Positions 43,109 through 54,900 of a stretch of 64,000 nt of DNA are shown piece after piece. The stretch lies in assembly GCF_008704935.1 (NCBI RefSeq), contig NZ_CP023692.1:5113001-5177000 (forward strand), written 5' to 3'. Numbering within the stretch: the stretch's first letter is position 1; every line of letters begins with the position of its first letter. Both the position numbers and the translations under genes were made by a program. The DNA comes from Streptomyces vinaceus. Its GTDB lineage: Bacteria; Actinomycetota; Actinomycetes; Streptomycetales; Streptomycetaceae. The notes under the pieces are model-generated. The model had not been told where the DNA came from, made no database searches, and saw only the letters and a list, made by a program, of their open reading frames with translations.

Positions 43109-44302
43109 ATGAAGTCGTACATCGTGGGCGTCGGCATGACGAAGTTCGAGAAGCCGGAGTCGCGGGACTGGCAGTACTGGGACATGGCCAAGGAGGCCGG
43201 GACGGCGGCGCTGGCGGATGCGGGGATCGGGTACGAGCAGGTGGAACAGGTGCCCGTGGGCTACTGCTTCCAGGCCTCCACGGCCGGCCAGCGGGCCGCG
43301 TACGAGCTGGGGCTGACCGGGGTGCCGGTCTACAACGTGAACAACAACTGCGCCACGGGTTCGACGGCGCTGATGATGGCGCGGCAGTTCGTGGAGGGCG
43401 GCATCAGCGACTGCGTGCTCGCGCTGGGCTTCGAGAAGATGAAGAGGGGCGCGCTGGGCGGCGGCGCGGACGCGGGCTCCGACTTCAAGACCTCGCCGGT
43501 GGCCCGGCACTACGGGATCATGGCCGCCGGGCACGGCTTCGAGATGTCCCCGCCGACCGCGCAGATCTTCGGGAACGCGGCGCGCGAGCACATGGAGCGG
43601 TACGGGACCACGGCCGCGCAGCTGGCGGCGGTCGGGGCGAAGAACCACCGGCACTCGGCGAACAACCCGAACGCGCAGTTCCAGGACGTGTACACGGTCG
43701 AGGAGATCCTGGCGGCGAAGCCGATCCACGAGCCGCTGACGAAGCTCCAGTGCTCACCGACCTCGGACGGGGCCGCGGCGGCGGTCGTCGTCTCGGAGCG
43801 GTTCGTGGTCGCGCACGGGCTGCACGACAAGGCGGTGGAGATCGTCGCGCAGGCGATGACGACGGACACGGAGGACTCGTTCGCCTCCGGCTCGTGCATC
43901 GACGTGGTCGGCAAGCCGATGACGCGGGCGGCGGGGCGGCAGGTGTTCTCGGCGTCCGGGCTCGGGATCGAGGACGTGGACGTGATCGAGCTGCACGACT
44001 GCTTCTCCGTCAACGAGCTGCTGACGTACGAGGCGCTGGGCATGTGCGACGAGGGCGCCGGCGGGAAGCTGGTGGAGTCGGGCGCGACCACGTACGGCGG
44101 GCGGTGGGTGGTGAACCCCTCCGGGGGCCTCATCTCGAAGGGGCACCCGCTGGGCGCGACGGGGCTGGCGCAGGCGGCGGAACTGGTCTGGCAGCTGCGC
44201 GGCCAGGCCGGCCCCCGCCAGGTCGCCGGCGCCCGCGTGGGCCTGGCGCACAACATAGGCCTGGGCGGCGCGGCGGTGGTGACGATGCTGCGGCGGGGCT
44301 GA
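43109..44302 (+). CDS. SCP2-type thiolase-like lipid-transfer protein, Ltp1-like
   Basis: 397 residues from ATG 43109. Thiolase-like residues: NVNNNCATGSTALMMARQFV (Cys in the nucleophile region), ELHDCFSVNELLTYEALG, and GGLISKGHPLGATGLAQAAE. Phrases such as YIVGVGMTKFEKP, ALGFEKMKRGALGGGA, KNHRHSANNPNAQFQDVYT and PLTKLQCSPTSDGAAA match mycobacterial Ltp1, whose relatives Ltp2-Ltp4 act as retro-aldolase or thiolase in steroid side-chain degradation. Same operon as the fused acyl-CoA dehydrogenase, so it probably performs the carbon-carbon cleavage step. Confidence 0.9.
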   Translation: MKSYIVGVGMTKFEKPESRDWQYWDMAKEAGTAALADAGIGYEQVEQVPVGYCFQASTAGQRAAYELGLTGVPVYNVNNNCATGSTALMMARQFVEGGISDCVLALGFEKMKRGALGGGADAGSDFKTSPVARHYGIMAAGHGFEMSPPTAQIFGNAAREHMERYGTTAAQLAAVGAKNHRHSANNPNAQFQDVYTVEEILAAKPIHEPLTKLQCSPTSDGAAAAVVVSERFVVAHGLHDKAVEIVAQAMTTDTEDSFASGSCIDVVGKPMTRAAGRQVFSASGLGIEDVDVIELHDCFSVNELLTYEALGMCDEGAGGKLVESGATTYGGRWVVNPSGGLISKGHPLGATGLAQAAELVWQLRGQAGPRQVAGARVGLAHNIGLGGAAVVTMLRRG

Positions 44303-44333
44303 CCGTAGCTGGTTTCAGACCGCGTACATGACG

Positions 44334-44379
44334 ATGACGGTCTGCCGCTGTCCCGTTGGGGATAGCGGCAGACCGTCAT
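44334..44379. terminator. Perfect 16-bp stem terminator between convergent genes
   Basis: ATGACGGTCTGCCGCT (44334-44349) and AGCGGCAGACCGTCAT (44364-44379) pair perfectly with a 14-base loop, between stops at 44302 and 44397. Confidence 0.85.
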
Positions 44380-44396
44380 TTCGTACGGCGGTATTG

Positions 44397-47300
44397 CTAC
44401 GGCGTCGGGACGGGCAGGGACGTCGTGGTCAGGGCTGGAACGCTCCAACGCTGAGCGTCAGAGAGGTTGCAGTCGTACAGCCAGAGTGGGGTACCTGGAG
44501 TGGTGTTCAAATTCCCCAGGTCGATGCAGCGGCCGGAGACCGGGTTGTAGAACGAGCTGTCGGCTCGGGGTACGAACTGCTGGTTCGGGCGGCCATGGCA
44601 GGTATAGAGCATGAGCAGGGTGGTGTTTGCCGTCGCCTCGTTGCTGGCGTCGAGGCACTTGCCTTGAATGCGGAGCGTTCCGTCGCCCCGCACCTCGAAA
44701 TTCTGAGCCGGGGTGCCGTTGCAGCGGGCGATCTGGATCTTGTTGCCGTCGTCGGGCCTGGCGTTGTCATTGTCCATGCAGTTGGCGGGGGAACCGGTCA
44801 GCGCGATCGGCCCAGCCGCCCCGGGAGCAGTGGGGGTTGCCGCGTAGGAGTAGACGGCGAAGTTGCTGATCCCGCCCGTCAGGCTGTCCTGCGGCTTCCC
44901 GTCGGCTTTGAACCGGCCGAATACGAGCGGGCCGGACGAAGTAGGGCTGGTCGACGCCTGATGCTGTCCGCTGCTGGCCAGGACGCCGTTGACGTAGAGG
45001 CTCATGAGGCCGCTCTGGGCGTTGTAGACGGCAGTGAGGCGTGTCCACGCACCGGGAGTGAAGCGCGCGGCGTCATTGGCCGCGTAGGTGTAGTCGAACG
45101 GCCATCCATCGGTGTCGCCGTTGGCCAGAGCGAAATGCCACTGGGACGAATTGGCGTCCGCGTAGAGGATGAATGAACTGGTGCGAGTCAAGTCCTGACT
45201 GGCGATGATGCTGGTGGCGGATCCGGGCTTGGCCCAGGTACTGATGGTGAAGCTCTTCTGAGTGTCGACGACGGGGCCGTTGGCCGTGATGGTCGACTGG
45301 GCTCCCTTGAATTCCGCGTAGTCGGTCGGCCTGCCGCCGATAGCGCCAGACGACCACGTTACGCCGGACACCGTCGCCGGGTACTTTCCATCGGTACTCG
45401 GCGTTGTGTTGCCACTCTGTCCTGTCAGCTTCCACTGGGCTGCCGGCACGTTGAGATTGCCGAGTGAGACGGCGGACGGCGAGAACCCGGTGACGGTTCC
45501 GTTGAAGGCCAGAAGTTGCTGGCCGGTGTTGATCGCCCACAGGTCGGCAAGACCGTCGCCGTTCAGATCCCCGTAGGAGCCGACCTGCGGGTACACCGCC
45601 GCGTCGAGCGTTGCGATCGCTGCCGAGGGCGCCTGAGTCGAAGGAGGCGCCAGCAGCGCGGTGGGAACGCCGTTGGCATCGAACTTCAGCGCGTAGCTGT
45701 AGATGCGGCCGGTGGCGTCGTCGCGGGCCCAGAGCGTCGGTGTGTTTCCGATCTTGCCCGGCGCGATGAGGGTGGTACGGGACCAGTCGCCGGAGCCGAG
45801 CAGCATGCCCTGGTCAAGGTGCAGGCCGCCGGAGGAGGCACCGGGGTAGTACCAGAGACGGTTGTCCTCGACGGTGATCAGGTCTGCGAGCCCCAGCGTG
45901 TTGTCGAAGCTGCCTGGGGCAAGAATCTGAGAGACCTTGGACCAGTCCGCCACGTAGCCGGTGCACTGCGCTGCCGCATTACAGGCCGGCTTGCTCGAAA
46001 TGTGCATGACCTGCTGGGTGAGGCTGAAGTGTCCCGGCGTCCCGTTGGCGGACGCGTCGTTTCCGTACGCGTACAGCTGATGCGTGTTCCTGTTGTAGGC
46101 GAAGATGTCGTCCACACCCGACTGGCTGAGGCTGCCGCGGTGCGTGACGAGGTAGTTGTCCCAGGCGGTGTTGTCGGGGCTCTGGGCCGATGTCGAGGCG
46201 GTGATGGCGGTGGCGGACGCGTCGGTGTTGCCCGGGATGAGGAGGAGGCTTCCGCTGCCGCTCCGGTCCGGCCTCAGCGTGTCCGGTATCCCGTCGCCCG
46301 TGACGTCTCCGGCGGTGACCGGCGTTGCCGGGTTCCACGGAGCGTAGAAACTGTATCCGGCGGGCCGCGCGTTGTTGGCCCCGTCCACCGCCTGGACGTA
46401 AAGGGTGTGGGTGCCCCACTGCTGGGCGGTGAGGTTGATCGGGATATTGGCGGTGGCAGCGCCGTTCGCGTCGGGAGTGACGGCGATCGACTGTGCGCCG
46501 GTCGTGGGGATGGGCGTGTCGAGGGAGTATTCGAATCGCCGGATGTCGCTCCTGATGCAGGCCGAGAGATCACATCCGGCGGGGGTGGTGTCCTTGCTGG
46601 ACACGGCGATGGTGATTCCGGAGTCGCCGGCGTGTGCGGTGGGCGTGCGGCCGCTGGCGAGCGGCGGGAACGCCTTCGAATCGGCGAAGGCGACAGCGGT
46701 GGGGGGAGTCAGGTCGACCTTGAAGCCGCAGTACGAGGTCCAGGGGCCTTCCAGGGTGCCGTCGAAGGCTTTCACGCTCCAGCCGTACGCATGGCCGTCG
46801 GCGAGGGCGAGACCCACGTTGGTACGCGCCGTGGTTCCGGGCGCGACGTAGCTGCTCCTGGGCTGAGACACGGTGGCGGGAGCGCCGCTGCCGTTGTTCT
46901 TCATGTCGTCCCAGACCTGATAGACGGCCTGGAGGTTCACGCCCTCCATCGGAGTCGTCAGGCGGGCGTTGAGCGTGAGGTTGGTAGTCGCGTAGCTGAC
47001 GGCCGTCCTACCGATCCAGCCCCGAGACCCGTTGTTGCAGGCCGGGCCGCCGGGGTTCGCGGAGTCGGGAGTGGTGCTCGGGGAGTCCGGAGCGTAGGGC
47101 GGGATGTCGAAGACCGTGACCAGGTACGGGTTGGTGCTGAACCGCATGAATCCGAGGTTCGACACCGTCTTTCGGCTGTCGCCGTAGAGGCCGAAGGTCC
47201 AGGTGTCGGCATCCTGCGATGCCCCTTGCCTGATGCGGTCGGTGACGTCGAAGTTCGCGCTCTTGTAGCCGCAGTCGTTGGCCGGGCTGGCGCTGGAGAT

Positions 47301-48647
47301 CTGCTGGGTCCCGATCGTGGCGATCGCACTGGGCCGCTTGTTCCAGTTGGTTCCGCTGCTGATGCCGTTGGTGTGCTTCAGGGTGAGTGGCCACGTGTTG
47401 GAGCAGCCGTGGTCCGCGCCGTAGGTCTCGGTGAGGTACAGAGTCGACTTCTGGATCACCATCTGCGGTGTCAGAGCACTCGTGTTGATCTCGAAGAACG
47501 ATTCCTGCATTCCGAAGCAGTTGGAGGTGTACTGCTGGTAGCCGACCCCTTCCCCCCAGTCCTGCGCGGTGTCGTAGGTGTTCGCCCCCGGGCACCCTTC
47601 CTGGGCCACCACGTAGTGGCCGGTCCCGGAGGTGACGGGGTTGACGACAGGGTCGATGAAGACGGGGTAGGAGGTCGTCGGGCCGGTCAGCAGATCCAGG
47701 TCGGGGGTCAAGGTCACGGCCTCGGCCTGCGCCGAGATACCGATCGGCCTGACCTGGGCGCCTTCCCCGGGGCGTGTTGCCGACGACCGTGCCGGAGTCT
47801 CGGCTGGGGGCGCTGGAGGAGTACCGGTGCCCTCGGCGGCCACGGTTGTTCGGCCGGCGACGAAGCTCTTGCTCGGAAGGCCCTTGGGGGCGGCAGAGGT
47901 GGTGGAGTCCCACATGAGGGGGGTGGCACTGGTGAATGCCGGAGCCCCTTCAGGTGTGGTGACCTGAAGGTTGCCGGCGTCGTCGCTGCCCATGGTGAGG
48001 CCGTCGGCCTTCGCGGCCAGCCGAAGGCTGCGCAGTGCGGGGTTCGCCGCCGCCTCGGCATTGCGGACGATCAGCACCTCGCTGAACGCGCCCTGATCAC
48101 TGACGGATGCCTGGAGGTCCACCCCGGGGAAGACGTCCGCGTACAGCGCGCTGCTGCCGTTGACTCGGGGCGTCGGCAGCGAGACGGGGAAGGACAGGCC
48201 GAGGCGCTTGCCTGCGCCATTCGTCAGTGTGGCCAGTGGGCCGGTACCGCCGCCGGAGAGCGAGACGCCGGCAGGTGTGGCGAGCGGGCTGTACGTGCCG
48301 TCCGCGTTGTGCTGCAGGGTGGCATCGAGGGGATTCCACTTCCCCGACTTCAGTACGCGAACAGGCTTGATGTAGGACGTGGTGCTGAGGGTGCCGTCCG
48401 GGTTCGCGAGGGTTTCCGTGGTCGCGGTGGTCATCGTGGTGACCGGGACCGGCTTCCGCTCGGCCTTGGCCTGCTGGAGGGCCTTCGGCAGTGCGCCCAC
48501 GGGGGGCGGGGTCTCCGTGGCGGATTGCGTGACGCGCGATGGGTCCGGCGTGGCCGCAAGTGCGGCCGCGGGTGCGGCAAGCACGAGCCCCAGAGATGTG
48601 ACCAATCCGACAGTGCGTCTGGTGTGTTGATGCTGATGGCGGCGCAT
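44397..48647 (-). CDS. Large secreted multidomain protein: DNRLRE, FG-GAP, LamG and ricin-type lectin domains
   Basis: 1416 residues from ATG 48647 (GGGGGGAAA upstream). Signal peptide TVGLVTSLGLVLAAPAAALA. In order: N-terminal domain with SYIKPVRVLKSGKWNPLDATL; a DNRLRE-like beta domain (QESFFEINTSALTPQM, TLYLTETYGADHGC); fibronectin-like region (AYGWSVKAFDGTLEGPWTSY); FG-GAP-type repeats (AGDVTGDGIPDTL, GDLNGDGLADLW); a LamG/concanavalin domain (KSFTISTWAKPGSATSI); and a C-terminal ricin-B lectin domain (CLDASNEATANTTLLMLYTC, CIDLGNLN, AQRWSVP). Such proteins bind glycans outside the cell. Divergent from the RHS toxin gene, and possibly its partner, as similar gene pairs are common in Streptomyces. 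Confidence 0.88.
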   Translation of the reverse strand: MRRHQHQHTRRTVGLVTSLGLVLAAPAAALAATPDPSRVTQSATETPPPVGALPKALQQAKAERKPVPVTTMTTATTETLANPDGTLSTTSYIKPVRVLKSGKWNPLDATLQHNADGTYSPLATPAGVSLSGGGTGPLATLTNGAGKRLGLSFPVSLPTPRVNGSSALYADVFPGVDLQASVSDQGAFSEVLIVRNAEAAANPALRSLRLAAKADGLTMGSDDAGNLQVTTPEGAPAFTSATPLMWDSTTSAAPKGLPSKSFVAGRTTVAAEGTGTPPAPPAETPARSSATRPGEGAQVRPIGISAQAEAVTLTPDLDLLTGPTTSYPVFIDPVVNPVTSGTGHYVVAQEGCPGANTYDTAQDWGEGVGYQQYTSNCFGMQESFFEINTSALTPQMVIQKSTLYLTETYGADHGCSNTWPLTLKHTNGISSGTNWNKRPSAIATIGTQQISSASPANDCGYKSANFDVTDRIRQGASQDADTWTFGLYGDSRKTVSNLGFMRFSTNPYLVTVFDIPPYAPDSPSTTPDSANPGGPACNNGSRGWIGRTAVSYATTNLTLNARLTTPMEGVNLQAVYQVWDDMKNNGSGAPATVSQPRSSYVAPGTTARTNVGLALADGHAYGWSVKAFDGTLEGPWTSYCGFKVDLTPPTAVAFADSKAFPPLASGRTPTAHAGDSGITIAVSSKDTTPAGCDLSACIRSDIRRFEYSLDTPIPTTGAQSIAVTPDANGAATANIPINLTAQQWGTHTLYVQAVDGANNARPAGYSFYAPWNPATPVTAGDVTGDGIPDTLRPDRSGSGSLLLIPGNTDASATAITASTSAQSPDNTAWDNYLVTHRGSLSQSGVDDIFAYNRNTHQLYAYGNDASANGTPGHFSLTQQVMHISSKPACNAAAQCTGYVADWSKVSQILAPGSFDNTLGLADLITVEDNRLWYYPGASSGGLHLDQGMLLGSGDWSRTTLIAPGKIGNTPTLWARDDATGRIYSYALKFDANGVPTALLAPPSTQAPSAAIATLDAAVYPQVGSYGDLNGDGLADLWAINTGQQLLAFNGTVTGFSPSAVSLGNLNVPAAQWKLTGQSGNTTPSTDGKYPATVSGVTWSSGAIGGRPTDYAEFKGAQSTITANGPVVDTQKSFTISTWAKPGSATSIIASQDLTRTSSFILYADANSSQWHFALANGDTDGWPFDYTYAANDAARFTPGAWTRLTAVYNAQSGLMSLYVNGVLASSGQHQASTSPTSSGPLVFGRFKADGKPQDSLTGGISNFAVYSYAATPTAPGAAGPIALTGSPANCMDNDNARPDDGNKIQIARCNGTPAQNFEVRGDGTLRIQGKCLDASNEATANTTLLMLYTCHGRPNQQFVPRADSSFYNPVSGRCIDLGNLNTTPGTPLWLYDCNLSDAQRWSVPALTTTSLPVPTP

Positions 48648-48911
48648 GAGCGCTGTTTCCCCCCAAAGTGTGGCGTACTGAAGGCTCCACCCCCGCGCCC
48701 CCGTGCGCCGAACTCGTCGGCTTCATGGGCGAGTACCGCCCGGGCGAGAGAGGATTCGCGGGAAGGGTATTGCGTTTGCATGTACACGGCAATACTGTTC
48801 CGCTGATCTTGTGGGGCCTGTCGTGGCCCCTTCTATTTTTCGGCCCTCTTGGGCCGCGCACTTGGGGTGGGGACTGTCGAGGTGCGTACATCGATACGCT
48901 GGCCTGCGCAT

Positions 48912-51900
48912 ATGGCCGGAAAAAGCCTGCGGAGACGGGTAGTTGCTGTCGTGGCCATGACTGCCGCGATGTCGCTCGTCGTACCGCTGGCCAATGCAGA
49001 GACCGTTGGCGGATACCGTTACACGGGCAAATCCTGGGAGGATGGTGAACTGCCGGACCTGCCCGTGGTCAAGGGGCACCCGGTAGGCCAGGCACCCAAG
49101 CAGGCGGCACCCCGCGTACCTCAGGGTGCGCGTGAGATGCGCGTGCACACGCCCAAGACGCCCAAGTGGCCCGCCGCACGGACGGAAACCGTCACGGTTG
49201 CCCACCCGTCGCAGCGGGTTCGAAACATGGGCAAGTCCGCGGACAGCGGTATGGCTCCGGCAGGGGCGCCCGTGCAGGCGGGCTCGTCGCCCGTCTGGAT
49301 CGCGCCGGCTGCATCTGAGGCGACCGCCCGCTCCCGCTCGATGCCCGGGGCGGCAAACGTTCCCGCTCCCGACAGCCGCCCGACCACGGTCCGGGTGGAG
49401 ACGGCCGGCCGGAAGCAGGCCGCCTCGGCCAACGTGAACGGAATGCTGGTCGGTCTCACGCCTGCCGACGGAGCTTCCTCCAGCGGCAAGGTTTCCGTGG
49501 GGCTCGACTACAGCGCACTGGCAGACGCCTACGGTGGCGGTTGGGCCTCGCGACTGCACCTCGTGTCCATGCCGGGCTGTGCACTCACCACTCCCGACGT
49601 CGCGGCGTGCCGCGTCCAGCAGCCACTGAAGACGGTCAACGATCCGAAGGGCCAGCGCCTCACTGCCGATGTGAATCTCGGCTCCGGCGCGGCTTCCTTC
49701 AGGGATGCGGTGCTGTCCGCTCAGCAGCGGACGATGGCATCGGCTGCGGGCACTCAAGCCGTGGCCGTGGCCGCCGTGTCGGGCACGGCCGGATCGCAGG
49801 GCGACTTCGGGGCGACTTCCCTCTCGGCCTCGGGCTCGTGGGCGCAGTCGGCTTCTGGTGCATTCACGTACAGCTACCCGGTGGCGGTACCGCCGTCCTT
49901 GGGCGGAACTGCGCCGTCCGTGGCTCTCACCTACAACTCACAGTCCGTCGATGGAAAGACGTCGGCCCGCAACTCGCAGTCCTCATGGATCGGCGACGGC
50001 TGGTCCTACACCCCCGGGTTCATCGAGCGCTCGTACAAGCCCTGCAAGTACTCGGGCATCGAGGACTCCGGGGACATGTGCTGGGCGGGCTACAACGCCA
50101 CCCTGTCGCTCGGCGCCCACACCGGACAGCTCGTGCGCGGCAGTGACGGCGTCTACCGGCTGGAGTCCGACGACGGCACCAAGATCGAGCGGCTGACCGG
50201 CGCGACGAACAACCTCTGGGACGGCGAGTACTTCAAGGTCACCACGACCGACGGCACCGCCTACTACCTCGGACTCAACCACGCGCCCGGCACGTCCGGG
50301 GACACCGCGACCAACAGCGCCTGGGGCGTTCCGGTCTACCACCCCAAGTCGGGCGACCCGTGCTACAGCTCGTCCAAGGGCAACGCCTCGCAATGTGACA
50401 AGCAGCTCGGCTACCGCTTCAATCTGGACTTCGTCGTCGACCCTCAGGGCAACGTCCAGCGGTACGACTACGCGACCGAGTCGAACTACTACAACATGGG
50501 TTACGGCCAGGTCGCCAAGGACGGCAAGGGCGGCACCCTCACCCAGTACACGCGCTCGGGGAACCTGACCCGCATCTCGTACGGCTACAAGCTCGCCGAC
50601 GCCGTCGCAGGCAAGGACCCGGCGGCACGGGTCAACTTCGGTACCAAGCAGCGGTGCACCACATCGGACACGGTGTGCGCGGACGGCAACCTGTCCAAGG
50701 ACACGGCCAAGAACTGGCCCGACGTCCCGTATGACATCAATTGCCCGTCCGACTACGAGACCGAGGGCGAGGGCGACGACGTCTGCCGGTTCGGCTCGCC
50801 CACCTTCTGGTCCACGTACCGGCTCAAGGACATCACCACCCAGGTCAAGCTCGGCACCGCCTGGCAGGACGTCGACGCCTACACGCTGACCCACGTCTTC
50901 TCGGACGCGGGCGGAGTCATGGACCCCGTCACGGGAAAGACCGGCAAGACGGAGAGCGCCGGCATGCTCCAGTCGGTGATGTGGCTGTCCTCGATCCAGC
51001 ACACCGGTCGTGACACCACGGCCGGGAGCAGCACGCCCTTGACCCTCGACCCGGTCACGTTCACCGGTATCGAGATGGACAACCGCGTCGACGGCCTGGA
51101 GCCGGCGGCTCCGCCGCTGTACCGCCCCCGTATCTCCAGCGTCCGGACCGAGTCCGGCGAATCCTCGGCGGTCACCTACCGCGACCCCGAGTGCTCCCGC
51201 ACCAAGAACACGATGCCGGCTTCGGCCGATACCAACACGATGGCTTGCTACCCGGTCAACTGGTACCCGTCGGGTGCGGCCGAGCCGGTAGCCGACTGGT
51301 TCGTCAAGACCCTGGTCACCCGGGTGGTCAACAGCGACCTCACCAAGGCCGGCTCGCCGGCCAAGGTCACGAGCTACGCCTACGACGGAGGCGCGGCCTG
51401 GCACCGCGACGACTCCGAGCTCACCGACGACCAGTACCGGACCTGGAACGACTTCCGCGGGTACCGCAGCGTCACCACGACCTCAGGCGAGGCTCCGGAC
51501 CCGATCACCCAGACCGTCTCCACGTACTTGCAAGGTATGGACGGCGACTACAAGCAGGACGGCACCAAGCGCTCCGTCTCGCTGACGAACTCGCTGGGGG
51601 AGTCCTTCCCCGACAGTGACTGGCTGGCAGGCGCCACCCTGGAGTCTCAGACCTTCACCGCCGCCGGCGGCACGGTCACGGCGAAGACCCTCAACGGGCC
51701 GCTCACCACGGTGGACACCGGCTCCAGTGCGCGGACGGCCTGGACCTCGAAGGAGCCGGCCCCGGCCAGCCTCTCGACGCTGCCCGACCTCGTGTCCCGG
51801 CGTTCGACGGAGGTGACCAACCGGTCGATGGGGCTGCTGTCCGGCGGCACCTGGCGGACCTCCAAGAAGGTCACGACGTACGACGATCTCGGCCGGGCCC

Positions 51901-54900
51901 ACCAGGTCGACGACAAGGGTGACGTCACCGCTCCCGAGCAGGAGACCTGCACCACCACCAACTATGCATCGGCACCCTCGGACAACCCGATGATGCTGAT
52001 GTACCCGAGCGAGACCATCTCGGTCTCCGGCCCCTGCAGCACCGCGCCCGGCAAAGACACGACCCTCAGCCACAAGCGGATCTTCTACGACGGTGACGGC
52101 TCCGTGACCAGCCCCGGCACCTACGGGAAGCTGGGCCAGGCCTGGGCATCGGACGGGAAGACCCACTCGGTCGGCCAGATGACGGCCGTGCAGGTCGCCA
52201 CCAAGTACGACGGCGCGGGCGCGCCGGTGTTCCAGACGAACAGCGGTGTGGTCTACGACGACTACGGCCGCATCACCAAGCAGACCGATGCGGCCTCACA
52301 GGCCACCACCACCGCGTTCTCCCCGGCCACGGGCACACTGCCCACACAGGTCACCACGACCTACCCGCAGCCGTACAACTGGACCACCACGACGGAGCTG
52401 TCCCCGACGCGCGGCCTCAACAAGCGGTCGGTCGACATCAACGGGCGTGTCACCAGCAGTACCTACGACACTCTGGGGCGGCGCACCGCGGTCTGGACGC
52501 CGGGCCGTGACCAGGCCACGCAGACCCCGGACCGCAAGTTCACCTACTCCGTCAACGGAGCGGGCGACAGCCCGAACCCGTCGGCCGTCACCACCGAGAC
52601 CCTCCGCGAGGACGGGAGCTACGGCAAGTCCGTCACGATCTACGACGGACTGCTGCGGGTCCGCCAGCAGCAGTCGACGACGGCGGACAACTCCGAGGGC
52701 CGACTCATCTCGTCGACCTCGTACGACAGCCACGGCTGGACGGCCTCCAGCATCGCGACCTACGCGGACCCCACCACGGCTCCCGGTACCACGATGTGGG
52801 TGGAGACCGAGAACACGGTCCCGAACCAGACCCGCCAGGTCTACGACGGACAGGGCCGGGTCACGGCCAGCCAGCAGTGGTCGAAGGGAGCCAAGCTCTG
52901 GGAGGCCACCACGGCCTACCCGGGCGTCGAAAAGACGGTCAGCACGCCGCCCAAGGGTGGTCAGGCATCCGTCAGTTACACCAATGCCATCGGCCAGACG
53001 ACGGCCACCCAGACCCTCGACACCACGGCGGACCGCAAGCTGACTGCCGGCACCGTCATCCAGTCGGGCACGAGCTTCTCGTCGAAGAGCGTCCGGCTCG
53101 ACATGCAGGCGGACGGCAACCTCGTCCTGACGGGCATCGCCAACGGAAAGGCGCTGTGGTCTTCGGGCACCGGCGGCAACCCGGGCGCGAGCGCGACGGT
53201 CCGCGCCGACGGCAACCTGGTCGTCACCAGCACCACCGGAACGGCTCTGTGGACTTCCGGCACCGGTACCGCCGGAGCCACCGGTGGATACGCCTACGTC
53301 AAGGGCGACGGCAACTTCCGCATGTACAACGCCGCGGGAACGGCCATCTGGTCGTCGGGCACCGCGGGCAAGGCCGCTGCCGCAGACACCAAGACCTCGT
53401 ACACGTACACGCCCGCCGGCAACGTCAAGTCCATCAGCGACACCGCCGGCAACAAGTGGACCTACACCTACGATCTCCTCGGTCAGAAGACCTCGCAGAC
53501 GGACCCGGACACGGGCCTCTCGACGTACGGCTACGACCTCTTCGGCCGGCAGATCCTGAGCACCGACGCGCTGGGTAAGAGCATCTCGACGACCTACGAC
53601 TCGCTCGGTCGCCCGACCGGGGAATACGAGGGCACCAGCACCACCGACCAGTCCAAGAAGCTGGCCGAGTGGACGTACGACACCCTCCTCAAGGGGCGTC
53701 AGACCTCCTCGACCCGCTTCGTGGGTGGTGCGGGTGGCAAGGCCTACACGAAGAAGATCAACGGCTACAACACTGCCTACCAGCCCACCGGCTCGACCGT
53801 GGTCATCCCCGCGGGTGAGGGCAAGCTCGCCGGTACTTACACGGCGAGTGCCGAGTACACGCCCAACGTGGGACTGCTGCAGTCCTCCACCTTCGGCGCC
53901 GATGGAGGGCTGCCGGCCGAGACGGTCGGCTACGGCTACAACCTCCAGGGACTTGAGACGGAGTTCGGCTCCCGCACCACCGCGTACCTCAACAAGACCC
54001 TCTACACGCCGCTCGGCCAGGTAATCCAGTCCACGTACGGCCTCTACGGGAAGCAGTTCCGCACGGCCCAGACGTACGACCAGGCGACGAGCCGGCTGGC
54101 CACCAACACGGTGAGCCTGCAGACCAGCAGCAACAGCCCGATCGACGCCACCACCTACGCCTATGACGAGGCCGGCAACCTCACCGGCACGTCGACGGTG
54201 CAGTCGACCGCCGGTGCGGTCACCGGTACCGACACGCAGTGCTTCCTCTACGACGGGCAGAACCGCCTGGCGCAGGCGTGGACGGACACCAAGGGCCTCG
54301 CAGCCGCGAAGCCCGGCCAGATATCCAAGTGCAACACCGCACTGCCGGCGGCAGCCACGCTCGGCGGGCCCAACCCGTACTGGCAGACCTACACGTACAA
54401 CCTGCTCGGTGACCGCACCCAGCAAGTCAAGCACGACACCTCGGGCAACCCGCTCAAGAACGTCACGCAGAACATCACCTACCCGGGCAACGGCACCACG
54501 CCCGCCACCCAGCCCAACACGGCGACCACCATCACCACCACGGGGCCGGACGGCACGACCACTCTCACCCCGCACTACGACGCCGTGGGCAACACCACCA
54601 GCCGGGACACCAAGGTCGGCACGGCGGCGGCCACGACCCAGACGTTCACCTACAACGCCAAGGGCCGTACCGACACCGTCGTCACCCCCAAGCCCGCTGG
54701 TGGGACGCAGACCTCCAACTACCTGTACGACGCCGACGGCGACCTGTTGATCCAGCGCGGGTCGGACGGTGACACGCTCTACCTCTTCGGTGGCGCAGAA
54801 CAGCTCAACCTGAACAAGACGTCGAACACCGTCGCAGGCCTGCGCAACTACAAGGGCCCGGACGGCACCAAGATCACCCGCTCCTCCACCGGCGCGGTCG

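Noticed and set aside
45516..48806. Plus-strand ORF of 1096 codons opposite the lectin-like exoprotein
   Set aside because: Val/Gly/Arg-rich translation without domains, antisense to a protein with signal peptide and recognised domains.
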